This document shows positions 47,769-56,996 of a stretch of DNA of 64,000 nucleotides, one piece after another. The notes under the pieces are model-generated. The model saw nothing but the letters and a program-made list of their open reading frames with translations. It searched no databases and was not told the origin of the DNA. Origin of the DNA: Roseovarius pelagicus. Lineage in GTDB: Bacteria > Pseudomonadota > Alphaproteobacteria > Rhodobacterales > Rhodobacteraceae. The translations under genes were made by a program, and so were the position numbers. Numbering within the stretch: position 1 is the first letter of the stretch; each line of letters opens with the position of its first letter. The stretch is from positions 744,001-808,000 of the forward strand of contig NZ_CP106738.1 of the NCBI RefSeq assembly GCF_025639885.1, in the 5' to 3' direction.

Positions 47769-47787
47769 GCGGCGCTAATGCGCCGCT
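47768..47787 (+). terminator. hairpin terminator shared by creA-like and aminotransferase genes
   Basis: AGCGGCGC-TAAT-GCGCCGCT is a perfect 8-bp stem with a 4-base loop, starting at the last base of the CreA stop codon and followed by TTCTGCTG. It also encodes the last residues (KAAH) and the stop of the convergent aminotransferase. The T-tract is short. Confidence 0.6.
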
Positions 47788-48977
47788 TTCTGCTGCCACA
47801 CGGTATTCACCTCCGCGCGGATGATCCGGGCGATCTGTGCGCAATCATCCAGACTAAAGGTCAGTGGCAGGCGCATGTCGATGATCCCCTTGAGAATTCG
47901 ATCGGTTGCGGGCATCCGCTCGGACGGGGCGTAACGCCAGCTATCGTAGCGGCTGGTAAAGCCTGTGGGCGTCGCACCGCCGAACCACTTCAATTCAACT
48001 CCGCGCTTCAGGCAGCGATCTAGGACTTCGTCGGTCGCCGCGTCGCTCCAATCCAGCAAAAGGAACTGGATTGACGACCCGACAAATCGTTCCTCTGGTG
48101 TCCGCTCGACGATTTGCAGACCCGGCGTTCCGCGCAATCCGTCCTCTACCACGCGATAGCGTTCATTCCATGCCGCGCATTGCGCGTCCAGCCGCGCCAG
48201 TTGTGGGCGTAAGATTGCAGCGCGCAGGTTATCCATCCGGCCAGACACATTGGGCGTCTCATACTTTACCCGCTCAAAAACCTCATCCGGCGGCGGCGTC
48301 CCGTTGCGCCCATAGAGCATGTATGACCCCGAGAGCATGATCGCTCGTGCCATTACCTCATCATCATCGGTAACAAGCAGCCCACCCTCGCCGGAATTTA
48401 TGTGTTTGTAGGTCTGCATCGAATAGCACCCGATCAGACCATCCCGACCGGATGCACGCCCCTTCCACGCGGCCCCCATTGTGTGGGCGCAATCCTCGAT
48501 CACAGTGATGTCGGCAGCTTTGCAAATCTGCAAGAGCCGGTCCATGTCCGCCAGATGCCCGCGCATGTGGCTCAGCATCAAGACACTGGACTGGTCGGCC
48601 TTCGCCTCCAGATCGTCTAGATCGATGGTCAGATCCTCTGTCACCCCCACGAACACCGGCACAGCGTTCACGCTGGCGATGGCACCCGGCACAGGTGCGA
48701 GTGTAAAGGCGTTGGTCAGCACCTTGTCACCCGGCCTGACACCGATGGCGCGCAATGCTGTCGCCATGGCATACCCGCCCGACGCGACAGCCAACGCATA
48801 TCTGGCACCCGTGTAGGCCGCGAATTCGCGCTCCAACAAAGCCACCTCGCCCAATTCGCCCGGTGCGAGGTTATAGCGGTGCAACCGCCCCGAGCGCATC
48901 ACGTCCAGCGCGGCAGCGATCCCGTCCTCCGGAATCGGCTCCTGCTGGGTGAAACTGCCTTTGAAAACTTCTGTCAT
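47775..48977 (-). CDS. DegT/DnrJ/EryC1/StrS family aminotransferase-like protein
   Basis: 400 residues from ATG 48977. PLP-dependent fold: EDCAHTMGAAWKG (Asp for pyridine N), SMQTYKHINSGEGG (Schiff-base Lys191), and SGRMDNLRAAILRPQL. Members transfer amino groups to nucleotide-bound or inositol sugars for surface glycans or antibiotics. The substrate is unknown. It lies 59 bases after gph, same direction. Confidence 0.87.
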   Translation of the reverse strand: MTEVFKGSFTQQEPIPEDGIAAALDVMRSGRLHRYNLAPGELGEVALLEREFAAYTGARYALAVASGGYAMATALRAIGVRPGDKVLTNAFTLAPVPGAIASVNAVPVFVGVTEDLTIDLDDLEAKADQSSVLMLSHMRGHLADMDRLLQICKAADITVIEDCAHTMGAAWKGRASGRDGLIGCYSMQTYKHINSGEGGLLVTDDDEVMARAIMLSGSYMLYGRNGTPPPDEVFERVKYETPNVSGRMDNLRAAILRPQLARLDAQCAAWNERYRVVEDGLRGTPGLQIVERTPEERFVGSSIQFLLLDWSDAATDEVLDRCLKRGVELKWFGGATPTGFTSRYDSWRYAPSERMPATDRILKGIIDMRLPLTFSLDDCAQIARIIRAEVNTVWQQKAAH

Positions 48978-49036
48978 TTGACCAACATCTACGCGGCAAC
49001 CGCCTTGGGTCAATGCCCGGTAGTGAAATGCCGCAC

Positions 49037-49702
49037 CTATCCGATCAAATTGCGCACGACACCGGGCAATTCATCGAAATGATCTATGATTGCCTCAGGG
49101 GCCAGATCATCCAGCGCATCATCACCTGGACCGAACCGCACCAGCACCGAAGGCAACCCCGCTGCACGTGATGTTTCGCGGTCCGTCACTGTGTCGCCCA
49201 CCAGCAAAGTGCGCGCCGGATCACCGCCGGCACGGCGCGCCGCCTCGCGCAGCGGCTCGGGGTCGGGTTTGCGCACCGGCAAAGTGTCGGCACCGATCAA
49301 AGAGCCGAAACTATCCAATGCACCCAGCCGATCCATCAGCAGTCGTGCCAAATATTCGGGCTTGTTGGTGCAAATTGCCACCTTGTAGCCGTCATGCTTT
49401 AGCGCCTCGACCGTTTCCATGGCGCGTGGATAGAACACCGTATGCTCGTCAATCGCCTGCTCATAGGCATCCAGCAGGATCGGGTAATACTGGTCCAGCA
49501 ACGCCGGTTCGACCGCATGCCCGAGCCGCGTCAGCCCGAGCGACAGCATTGCCCGCCCGCCCCGCAGCGCGGTGGCCGCGTCATTGATCGGGTTCAGGAC
49601 GTTGCCCTCACCCATTTGCCGAAAGCAGGCATTCGCCGCCGCAATGAGATCACCGCTGGTATCTGCCAGCGTACCGTCCAGATCGAACACAACCGTCCGC
49701 AT
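49037..49702 (-). CDS. gph: HAD-family phosphatase, probable phosphoglycolate phosphatase
   Basis: 221 residues. HAD motif I VFDLDGTLADTSGDL, motif II ICTNKPEYLARLL, motif III/IV RKPDPEPLREA and LLVGDTVTDRETSRAAG. The cap domain size and the motifs fit Gph, which dephosphorylates 2-phosphoglycolate from DNA repair or photorespiration; other HAD substrates cannot be excluded. Divergent from glmU. Confidence 0.85.
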   Translation of the reverse strand: MRTVVFDLDGTLADTSGDLIAAANACFRQMGEGNVLNPINDAATALRGGRAMLSLGLTRLGHAVEPALLDQYYPILLDAYEQAIDEHTVFYPRAMETVEALKHDGYKVAICTNKPEYLARLLMDRLGALDSFGSLIGADTLPVRKPDPEPLREAARRAGGDPARTLLVGDTVTDRETSRAAGLPSVLVRFGPGDDALDDLAPEAIIDHFDELPGVVRNLIG

Positions 49703-49849
49703 GCTATTGATTTCCTATCTCAAAAGCCCGAATGGGCGTGTTTCCGCGCAACCCTGACACATTCGGCAATGTCATTTGATACGCCGCCGCCTTGCACAAG
49801 TTGCTTCAGCAGATAAAAGAGGCACGACCCGAAGGCAAAGAGAATCCCA

Positions 49850-51205
49850 ATGAATATTGCTTTGATCATTCTGGCCGCTGGCAAAGGCACGCGGATGAAA
49901 TCCGACTTGCCAAAGGTGCTGCATCCCATCGCGGGCGCACCAATGCTGGTACATGCGATGCGTGCTGGCGCAACTCTGACACCAGATCGGACCGTTATTG
50001 TGGCAGGCCACGGGGCCGAGGCCGTCAGTGCCGCTGCGACTGACTATGACCCGGACGCAACGATTGCCTTGCAGACAGAACAGTTGGGTACCGCCCACGC
50101 AGTCGCGCAGGCCGCGCCAGCGCTAGCCGGTCATGAAGGCGATTCCATCGTGCTGTATGGGGACACGCCCTTTATCCGTCCCGAGACACTGGAACGAATG
50201 GTCGACGCTCGTCAGAACCACGACATCGTCGTTCTGGGTTTCTCTGCCGCCGATCCGGGCCGATATGGCCGGTTGGTGATGCAAGGCGATGCGCTGGAAC
50301 GAATTGTCGAGTATAAGGACGCGGATGAGGCAACCCGCGCGATTGATTTTTGTAACAGTGGTGTCATCGCAGCCAAGAGCAGCGTTCTGTTCGATCTGAT
50401 CGAGGCGGTCGGCAACAATAATGCGTCGGGCGAGTACTATCTGACCGATATCATCGGCATCGCCCGCGCCCGCGGCCTTAGTGCCACGGCTGTCGCCTGC
50501 GACGAGGCCGAAACGCTCGGCGTTAATTCTCGCGCCGAGCTGGCACAAGCCGAGACACTTTTCCAAGCGCGCGCGAGAAAAGAAGCGTTCGAGAATGGCG
50601 TCACTTTCTACGCGCCCGACAGTGTCTATTTCGCTTTTGACACCATGATTGGCCCCGGCACCCTAATCGAACAGAATGTTGTCTTTTCCGTCGGCGTCAC
50701 TGTCGAGAACGACGCGCAGATTCGTGCGTTTTCACACCTAGAGGGTTGTCACGTCTCCCGCGGCGCAGTCGTCGGCCCCTATGCCCGTTTGCGTCCGGGA
50801 ACAGAGTTGGCCGAAAACGTGAAAATCGGCAACTTTGTCGAAATAAAGAATGCGGTTTTGGACGAAGGTGCAAAGATCAATCATCTCAGTTACATCGGCG
50901 ACGCGCATGTTGGCACCGAAACCAATGTCGGCGCAGGGACCGTTACCTGCAATTTTGATGGCGTGATGAAGCACCATACCGAAATCGGCGCACGCGTATT
51001 CATCGGCTCCGATACGATGCTGGTGGCACCGGTCACGATCGGTGACGATGCCATGACCGCATCTGGTTCGGTGATTACCGAAGACGTCCCAAAGGGGGCG
51101 TTGGCCTTGGGGCGGGCAAAGCAGGTCAACAAACCGGGCCTTGCCGTGAAATTGTTCGAAATTCTAAAATTTAAGAAGCAAAAACGCGACGAGGGAGTTG
51201 CATAA
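49850..51205 (+). CDS. glmU: bifunctional UDP-GlcNAc pyrophosphorylase / GlcN-1-P acetyltransferase
   Basis: 451 residues. N-terminal uridyltransferase: IILAAGKGTRMKSDLPKVLH and EQLGTAHAV, LYGDTPFI. C-terminal left-handed beta-helix acetyltransferase: GAVVGPYARLRPG, IGNFVEIKNAVL, GAGTVTCNFDG and GSDTMLVAPVTIGD. It makes UDP-GlcNAc for peptidoglycan and lipid A. The TAA stop overlaps the glmS ATG (TAATG), so the two are coupled. Confidence 0.98.
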   Translation: MNIALIILAAGKGTRMKSDLPKVLHPIAGAPMLVHAMRAGATLTPDRTVIVAGHGAEAVSAAATDYDPDATIALQTEQLGTAHAVAQAAPALAGHEGDSIVLYGDTPFIRPETLERMVDARQNHDIVVLGFSAADPGRYGRLVMQGDALERIVEYKDADEATRAIDFCNSGVIAAKSSVLFDLIEAVGNNNASGEYYLTDIIGIARARGLSATAVACDEAETLGVNSRAELAQAETLFQARARKEAFENGVTFYAPDSVYFAFDTMIGPGTLIEQNVVFSVGVTVENDAQIRAFSHLEGCHVSRGAVVGPYARLRPGTELAENVKIGNFVEIKNAVLDEGAKINHLSYIGDAHVGTETNVGAGTVTCNFDGVMKHHTEIGARVFIGSDTMLVAPVTIGDDAMTASGSVITEDVPKGALALGRAKQVNKPGLAVKLFEILKFKKQKRDEGVA

Positions 51206-53028
51206 TGTGCGGAATTATAGGGGTACTTGGGGATCATGAAGTTGCTCCCATTCTCGTCGAGGCACTAAAACGTCTCGAATATCGAGGCTATGACAGCGCC
51301 GGCATTGCGACCGTTCAGGATGGCGTACTCGACCGTCGCCGCGCGGTCGGCAAACTGGTGAACCTCAGCGATCTTTTGGTGCATGAACCTCTGGCGGGAA
51401 AAGCAGGAATTGGACACACCCGCTGGGCCACCCATGGTGCGCCGACGCTGACCAACACTCACCCGCACCGGGCAGGTCGCGTCGCAGTTGTGCATAACGG
51501 CATCATCGAGAATTACCGCGAACTGCGCGCCGAATTGGCGAAATGCGGCATTGCTCACCGGACCGAAACCGATACCGAAACCGTCGCTCTGATGGCGCAG
51601 CACATGATCGATCAAGGCGCCACACCCCAAGACGCCGCGCATCAGACCATCGCCAAACTGGAAGGGGCCTATGCGCTGTGTTTCCTGTTTGAGGGCGAGG
51701 CAGACATGTTGATTGCCGCCCGCAAGGGCAGTCCGCTGGCGATCGGGCATGGTGATGGCGAAATGTATGTAGGCTCTGATGCGATTGCCTTGGCACCGCT
51801 GACGGATCGGATCACCTATCTGGAAGAAGGCGACAGTGCCGTTATTACTCGTAAATCCCTGACGATCCGGGACGCGCACGGGGACCCTGTCGATCGCGAC
51901 ATGCGGACCATTCGCATCGCCAATGCCCGTGTCGATAAGGCTGGGCACAAACATTTCATGTCCAAAGAGATCGCGGAACAGCCGACCGTGATCAGCGAGG
52001 CAATCAATTTCTACCTGACAAACGATGGCAAGGACATCGCCCTGCCCGGCGAAGGCATCGATTTCAAATCGCTGAACCGTTTGACGATGGTGGCCTGCGG
52101 CACCGCGTATTACGCCTGCATGACAGCCAAGTACTGGTTCGAACAACTGGCGGGCATGCCAGTCGAGGTCGATATTGCCTCTGAATTCCGTTACCGACAG
52201 CCTCCTGTCACAGACGGCACCGCCGCGCTTTTTGTCAGCCAGTCAGGCGAGACGGCAGATACATTGGCGGCGCTGCGATATTGTGCAGGCAAGGCGGATC
52301 AGATTCTGTCTGTTGTTAATGTTCCCGAAAGTTCGATTGCCCGCGAGAGCAATCTTGCCCTCCCTATCCATGCCGGTGCCGAGATCGGCGTCGCGTCGAC
52401 CAAGGCATTCACCTGTCAGTTGACCGTGCTTCTGCTGCTGGCGTTGAAAGCAGCGCATATGCGTGGCAAGCTGGATGACGATGCACTGACGGACCTGCTG
52501 TCCAAGCTGCGGGGCTTACCCGCGACCCTGAACAACGCGATGGCAATCGAAGAGTCAGTACAGGGCGTCTCGCAATCCCTGAGCAAGGTAAAGGATGTGC
52601 TCTTCCTCGGACGTGGCATGATGTATCCACTCGCACATGAAGGTGCTCTTAAGTTAAAAGAAATCAGCTATATACATGCCGAAGCTTACGCATCAGGCGA
52701 GCTGAAGCACGGCCCTATTGCACTGATTGACGAAAAAATGCCGGTCGTGGTTCTGGCACCGCGCGATGCGCTCTTTGACAAGACGATATCGAACATGCAG
52801 GAAGTCATGGCGCGCGGCGGTAAGATCATCCTGCTCACGGATCAAGCGGGCGCGGATGAAGTTTCTGAGGATGTCTGGCAGACCATCATCATGCCGGAAA
52901 TCGATCCAGTCCTAAGTCCAATCCTCTATGCGCTTCCGGCACAGCTTCTCGCCTATCATACGGCCGTCGCCAAAGGCACGGATGTGGATCAACCGCGCAA
53001 CCTCGCCAAATCTGTGACGGTCGAATAA
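51205..53028 (+). CDS. glmS: glutamine--fructose-6-phosphate aminotransferase (isomerizing)
   Basis: 607 residues. N-terminal nucleophile glutaminase starts MCGIIGVLG (Cys2), with GHTRWATHGAPT and NGIIENY; two SIS isomerase domains carry CGTAYYACM, SQSGETADTLAAL and the C-terminal PRNLAKSVTVE. It makes glucosamine-6-P, directly feeding GlmU. No glmS ribozyme is possible here, since it begins inside the glmU stop. Confidence 0.98.
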   Translation: MCGIIGVLGDHEVAPILVEALKRLEYRGYDSAGIATVQDGVLDRRRAVGKLVNLSDLLVHEPLAGKAGIGHTRWATHGAPTLTNTHPHRAGRVAVVHNGIIENYRELRAELAKCGIAHRTETDTETVALMAQHMIDQGATPQDAAHQTIAKLEGAYALCFLFEGEADMLIAARKGSPLAIGHGDGEMYVGSDAIALAPLTDRITYLEEGDSAVITRKSLTIRDAHGDPVDRDMRTIRIANARVDKAGHKHFMSKEIAEQPTVISEAINFYLTNDGKDIALPGEGIDFKSLNRLTMVACGTAYYACMTAKYWFEQLAGMPVEVDIASEFRYRQPPVTDGTAALFVSQSGETADTLAALRYCAGKADQILSVVNVPESSIARESNLALPIHAGAEIGVASTKAFTCQLTVLLLLALKAAHMRGKLDDDALTDLLSKLRGLPATLNNAMAIEESVQGVSQSLSKVKDVLFLGRGMMYPLAHEGALKLKEISYIHAEAYASGELKHGPIALIDEKMPVVVLAPRDALFDKTISNMQEVMARGGKIILLTDQAGADEVSEDVWQTIIMPEIDPVLSPILYALPAQLLAYHTAVAKGTDVDQPRNLAKSVTVE

Positions 53029-53034
53029 GCCCCG

Positions 53035-53547
53035 CTAGGACCCGGCCTGAAAAACCCGCAGCTCCGGCAGGCTGGTCAACGGCACGTCAAGCAGACGCAT
53101 GGCGGCCAGCGACAGACGGCTGCCGGCCGTCTCTGGTCCATCTATGGGGATGAGATCGACCTGCACCGATTGCCCTGTGGTTGCGAGTTGCACCCGCCCC
53201 TTGCCCGGCTTGCTGGCCAAGGGTGTCTTGAGCCAGAACCCCGGTTCTGCCGGGGCGCCGAGCGACGCAACGGTTACGCCTAATTCACGCCCACCGACGG
53301 CGTCCTTCGCTGCGGCCTTTTCCGCATCGGATGTGATATCGTAGGCTTCGGCGGTCTGCGCCCCGGTGCTCATCACCGGTCCGGTCGATATGGGGCGGGC
53401 CTCTGTTTGCACGGTATCGCCAGCGGACGCGTCGGCGGCGGGGTTTGCAGGCTTTGCAGCGTCACGCCCCCCTAACAACCCGTCCAGTCCAAGCTGACTG
53501 CACCCCGTGATCGACAAGGCCGCTATCGTGAGAAATACATATTTCAT
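53035..53547 (-). CDS. small lipoprotein (170 aa)
   Basis: Signal with lipobox ITGC (MKYVFLTIAALSITGC), then a Gly/Ala/Asp-rich linker and a C-terminal domain with RELGVTVASLGAPAEPGFWL and VQVDLIPIDGPE. It ends with LRVFQAGS. Family not recognised with confidence; similar conserved lipoproteins occur in Rhodobacteraceae. Convergent with glmS (6-base gap) and divergent from moaA (85-base gap). Confidence 0.75.
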   Translation of the reverse strand: MKYVFLTIAALSITGCSQLGLDGLLGGRDAAKPANPAADASAGDTVQTEARPISTGPVMSTGAQTAEAYDITSDAEKAAAKDAVGGRELGVTVASLGAPAEPGFWLKTPLASKPGKGRVQLATTGQSVQVDLIPIDGPETAGSRLSLAAMRLLDVPLTSLPELRVFQAGS

Positions 53548-53632
53548 GCCCAGAGATTAGGGCCCTCCCGGACTGGCATCAATCCCAAGATCGCCCTTGC
53601 CCCTTGCAGGGTCGAAGATTAGGGTCCGGCGT

Positions 53633-54640
53633 ATGTCTGCACCTCTCATTGATCCCTTCCAACGCGCCATCAATTATCTGCGCGTTTCAGTCACGGACCG
53701 CTGCGATTTTCGCTGTGTTTACTGCATGTCCGAGAACATGACCTTTCTGCCAAAGAAAGAACTGCTCAGCCTCGAAGAATTGGACCGGATGTGCAGCACT
53801 TTCATCGAGATGGGCGTCGAGAAGCTGCGGATAACCGGAGGCGAACCGCTGGTGCGTCGCGACATTATGACGTTTTTCCACGCGATGACGCGACATCTGG
53901 ACAGCGGTGCGCTGAAAGAATTGACCCTGACAACAAATGGCAGCCAGCTGGAACGTTTTGCGGGCCAATTGTTCGATGCCGGGGTGCGCCGGGTGAACGT
54001 GTCACTCGATACGTTGGATGAGAAGAAATTTGCGGATATCACCCGCTGGGGCCGCTTGCCACAGGTTCTGCGTGGCGTCGAGGCCGCACAAGAGGCCGGG
54101 CTACGGGTCAAGATCAACGCCGTCGCTCTGAAAGGCTTCAACGAGGACGAGCTCTTTGGCATCACCGAATGGTGCGCCGAACGCGACATGGACCTGACAT
54201 GGATCGAAGTCATGCCGATGGGCGATATCGGTAATGAGGACCGGTTGGATCAGTACTGGAAGCTGACCGACCTGCGTGCGCGCCTCGCGGAACGCTATAC
54301 ACTGACGGAATTGGCGGAACGCACAGGCGGGCCGGCGCGTTACGTGCGATTGGATGAGACCGGACAGAAAATCGGGTTCATCACACCGCTGACACATAAT
54401 TTCTGCGAAAGCTGCAATCGCGTGCGCCTGACCTGCACCGGCGAACTCTACATGTGCCTCGGACAAGAGGACATGGCTGACCTGCGCGCACCGCTGCGGA
54501 ATTTCCCGAACGATACCGCGCCGCTGCAAGAGGCCATCCGCGATGCCATCACGCGCAAACCCAAGGGGCATGATTTCGATTATTCGCGCCAAGGGGTCGA
54601 TGGCCGCGTCACCCGCCATATGAGCCATACGGGCGGCTGA
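53633..54640 (+). CDS. moaA: GTP 3',8-cyclase (molybdenum cofactor synthesis)
   Basis: 335 residues from ATG 53633. Radical-SAM [4Fe-4S] site RCDFRCVYC (Cys24, Cys28, Cys31), [11 protein letters not shown], and the second C-terminal cluster site [15 protein letters not shown] with a later Cys in YMCLGQED. It turns GTP into the cyclic pyranopterin precursor with MoaC. The end overlaps the waaA start by one base. The direct repeat AGATTAGGG occurs twice upstream (near 53555 and 53617). Confidence 0.97.
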   Translation: MSAPLIDPFQRAINYLRVSVTDRCDFRCVYCMSENMTFLPKKELLSLEELDRMCSTFIEMGVEKLRITGGEPLVRRDIMTFFHAMTRHLDSGALKELTLTTNGSQLERFAGQLFDAGVRRVNVSLDTLDEKKFADITRWGRLPQVLRGVEAAQEAGLRVKINAVALKGFNEDELFGITEWCAERDMDLTWIEVMPMGDIGNEDRLDQYWKLTDLRARLAERYTLTELAERTGGPARYVRLDETGQKIGFITPLTHNFCESCNRVRLTCTGELYMCLGQEDMADLRAPLRNFPNDTAPLQEAIRDAITRKPKGHDFDYSRQGVDGRVTRHMSHTGG

Positions 54641-55917
54641 TGCGCGTGCCCGCTCTGGTGCGTCTGTATGCGCGACTTGCAGGTGTGGTCGCGCCGCTGG
54701 CCTATCGCCGTATTACCCCTAGGTTGCGGCAACAGGGTATTGATCCAAAACGTTTTCCTGAACGCATGGGCCATGCGACCGCCCCCCGGCCTGACGGGCG
54801 CTTACTGTGGTTTCATGCCGCAAGCGTGGGCGAGAGCCTGTCCATATTGCGGCTGATCCAGCACATGGGCGACGAAGACCCGGCACTATCATTTCTCATC
54901 ACTTCGGGCACGGCGACTTCTGCGCAATTGCTGGCGCGCAGACTACCACCGCGATGCCAACATCAATTCGCACCATTGGATAGCCGAAGCGCCATACGCC
55001 GGTTTCTGACGCACTGGCGTCCCGACGCCGCGGTTTTTGTCGAAAGCGAACTGTGGCCGAACATGTTGCGCGAAACACGCCGCACCGGCGCACCATTGGC
55101 ATTGCTGAATGCGCGTATCTCTGATCGCTCCGCCCGCCAATGGAAGCGGTTCGGGCGCACGGCACGCTATCTTCTCAGTCTTTTCACCATGATCCATACA
55201 CAAGACGCCCGCACGACGCAGCACTTGCATGATCTCGGTCTTGATCAGGCAGTGACCGGTCGAAACCTGAAATCTGCTTCCGGGCCGCTGCCTTATGATG
55301 CGGATATGTTGGGAACCCTCACTCAAACTTTGGCAAGCCGCCCCCACTGGGTGGCCAGTTCTACGCATCCCGGCGAAGAACAAATCATTCTGGACGCGCA
55401 TGAGACGCTGCTCGCAAAGTATCCCGACCTGCTGTTGATCCTCGTGCCCCGCCACCCTGAACGCGGCGACGAAGTTCAGCGCCTGATTGACGCACGGAAC
55501 CAGACGCAGGCCCGGCGCAGCACTGGTGGCAGTCTGGGCCCCGGCGTGCAGGTTTATCTGGCTGACACGCTGGGCGAGACAGGTCTATGGTACGCGCTAA
55601 GCTCTGTCGTTTGCTTGGGCGGGTCCTTCACTCCCGTCGGTGGGCATAACCCGTATGAGCCCGCCTATGCCGGGGCCGCCGTGCTACACGGCCCGCTTTA
55701 CACCAACTTCTCTGGTGCTTACGCGGAGTTCAATGCGTTTGGCGGCGCGGTTGAGGTTGCCAACGGTCAGGCACTGGCGGACGAGGTTGATCGCCTGCTC
55801 TCGCATCCGGACCAACTGCGCGATCTTTGCACGCGATCCAGCCGTTTCGCCGAAGCGCAAGAGGATATGCTGGATACCCTGTCCGATACTCTTTCTCGGG
55901 CGTTAGGGCTGCGATAG
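54640..55917 (+). CDS. waaA: 3-deoxy-D-manno-octulosonic acid (Kdo) transferase
   Basis: 425 residues, GT-B fold family 30. The N-terminal hydrophobic segment anchors to the inner membrane. Conserved: WFHAASVGESLS, ESELWPNMLRE, SSTHPGEEQII, PRHPERGDEV and GGSFTPVGGHNPYEPAYAG. It transfers Kdo to lipid IVA. Coupled to moaA by a one-base overlap and followed by an lpcC-like core glycosyltransferase 33 bases on. Confidence 0.94.
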   Translation: MRVPALVRLYARLAGVVAPLAYRRITPRLRQQGIDPKRFPERMGHATAPRPDGRLLWFHAASVGESLSILRLIQHMGDEDPALSFLITSGTATSAQLLARRLPPRCQHQFAPLDSRSAIRRFLTHWRPDAAVFVESELWPNMLRETRRTGAPLALLNARISDRSARQWKRFGRTARYLLSLFTMIHTQDARTTQHLHDLGLDQAVTGRNLKSASGPLPYDADMLGTLTQTLASRPHWVASSTHPGEEQIILDAHETLLAKYPDLLLILVPRHPERGDEVQRLIDARNQTQARRSTGGSLGPGVQVYLADTLGETGLWYALSSVVCLGGSFTPVGGHNPYEPAYAGAAVLHGPLYTNFSGAYAEFNAFGGAVEVANGQALADEVDRLLSHPDQLRDLCTRSSRFAEAQEDMLDTLSDTLSRALGLR

Positions 55918-55950
55918 AACGTTCGGAACCACAGCAAGGGCGGGGCGCGT

Positions 55951-56991
55951 GTGCCGGAACTGATCGTCACCAACTTCAATCGCAATTTTACCGGCGTCTC
56001 TGCGACTGCCGCCGGGGTGCTGCGTCAACAAGTCGGGCGGTACGATCTCGCCCTTGCGGGTCACGCATTACCCGGCTGCCCGCCAGCCATTTCACCTGCC
56101 GACGCGTTACGCATGTGCCACGATGTTCCTTCGGGACGTCCATTCATCATCTGGCATGTGCGCCGAAACCCCGAAATGCGCAAGGCAATCTGGGCGCGTG
56201 ATGTGCTTCGCCTACCGGTGCGGATCGTATTCACCTCTGCGGCACAACGGCGTCATTCGATGGTGCCGCGATGGTTGATTTCGCGAATGGATGCGGTCAT
56301 CGCCACGACAGATCGCGCCGCGGAATTCGTACCTCACGTGCGTGCGATCGTTCCGCATGGCGTTGATACCGAAAGATTTAATCCTGCCCATGACCGTGCA
56401 TCAGCGTGGACGGCAACCGGCTTCCCCGGGGCGCGTGGCATTGCAACAATCGGGCGCATCCGGCCCGAAAAGGGCACTGATCGCTTTGTCGCGGCAATGA
56501 TACGACTGTTGCCCGACATGCCGGATGTGACGGCGCTCATCATAGGCCGCGCCGGCAGGTCTGATAGTGCATTCCTGCAAAGCCTCAAAGACCAGATCGC
56601 TGCTGCCAACCTGACCGACAGGATTGTTTTTCCCGGTGAAATCGCTCCGGACGCGCTGCCCACCCTAATGCGCGGTCTGTCCGCCGTTGTACAACTGCCA
56701 CGCTACGAAGGGTACGGCATGACCCCGTTGGAAGGCATGGCCAGCGGCGTTCCGTTTGTTGCGACCGATGCAGGGTACTACAACAGTTTTGCTGCACAGG
56801 GGCGCGCTGGCCTGATCACCGAAGAAGCGCCCCAAGACGTCGCCGCAGCATTACGGTCGATCCTGTCTGATCCTGTACGTCACGCCAGCATGAGCGCCAC
56901 CGCACGCCAAGTGGCTGAGGCCCATTTCAGCGTCGTGCGCGAAGCGGACGGGATCGGCGAAGTTTACGACGCTCTGTGGGACGAAGGCTGA
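55951..56991 (+). CDS. glycosyltransferase family 4-like protein, LpcC-type LPS core transferase
   Basis: 346 residues from GTG 55951 (GGGGCG ribosome site). GT-B fold: N-terminal PELIVTNFNRNFTGVSATAA, VPHGVDTERFNP, GRIRPEKGTDRFVAAM and the nucleotide-sugar segment YEGYGMTPLEGMASGVPF. It resembles the mannosyltransferase LpcC of the LPS inner core. Position right after waaA supports a core-LPS role. The donor sugar is inferred. Confidence 0.83.
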   Translation: MPELIVTNFNRNFTGVSATAAGVLRQQVGRYDLALAGHALPGCPPAISPADALRMCHDVPSGRPFIIWHVRRNPEMRKAIWARDVLRLPVRIVFTSAAQRRHSMVPRWLISRMDAVIATTDRAAEFVPHVRAIVPHGVDTERFNPAHDRASAWTATGFPGARGIATIGRIRPEKGTDRFVAAMIRLLPDMPDVTALIIGRAGRSDSAFLQSLKDQIAAANLTDRIVFPGEIAPDALPTLMRGLSAVVQLPRYEGYGMTPLEGMASGVPFVATDAGYYNSFAAQGRAGLITEEAPQDVAAALRSILSDPVRHASMSATARQVAEAHFSVVREADGIGEVYDALWDEG

Positions 56992-56996
56992 ACGAG

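Noticed and set aside
51205..51260. glmS ribozyme
   Set aside because: The glmS start overlaps the glmU stop, leaving no leader; the ribozyme is known mainly from Gram-positives.
53548..53632. Molybdenum-cofactor riboswitch upstream of moaA
   Set aside because: The 85-base gap is too short and shows none of the expected stems.
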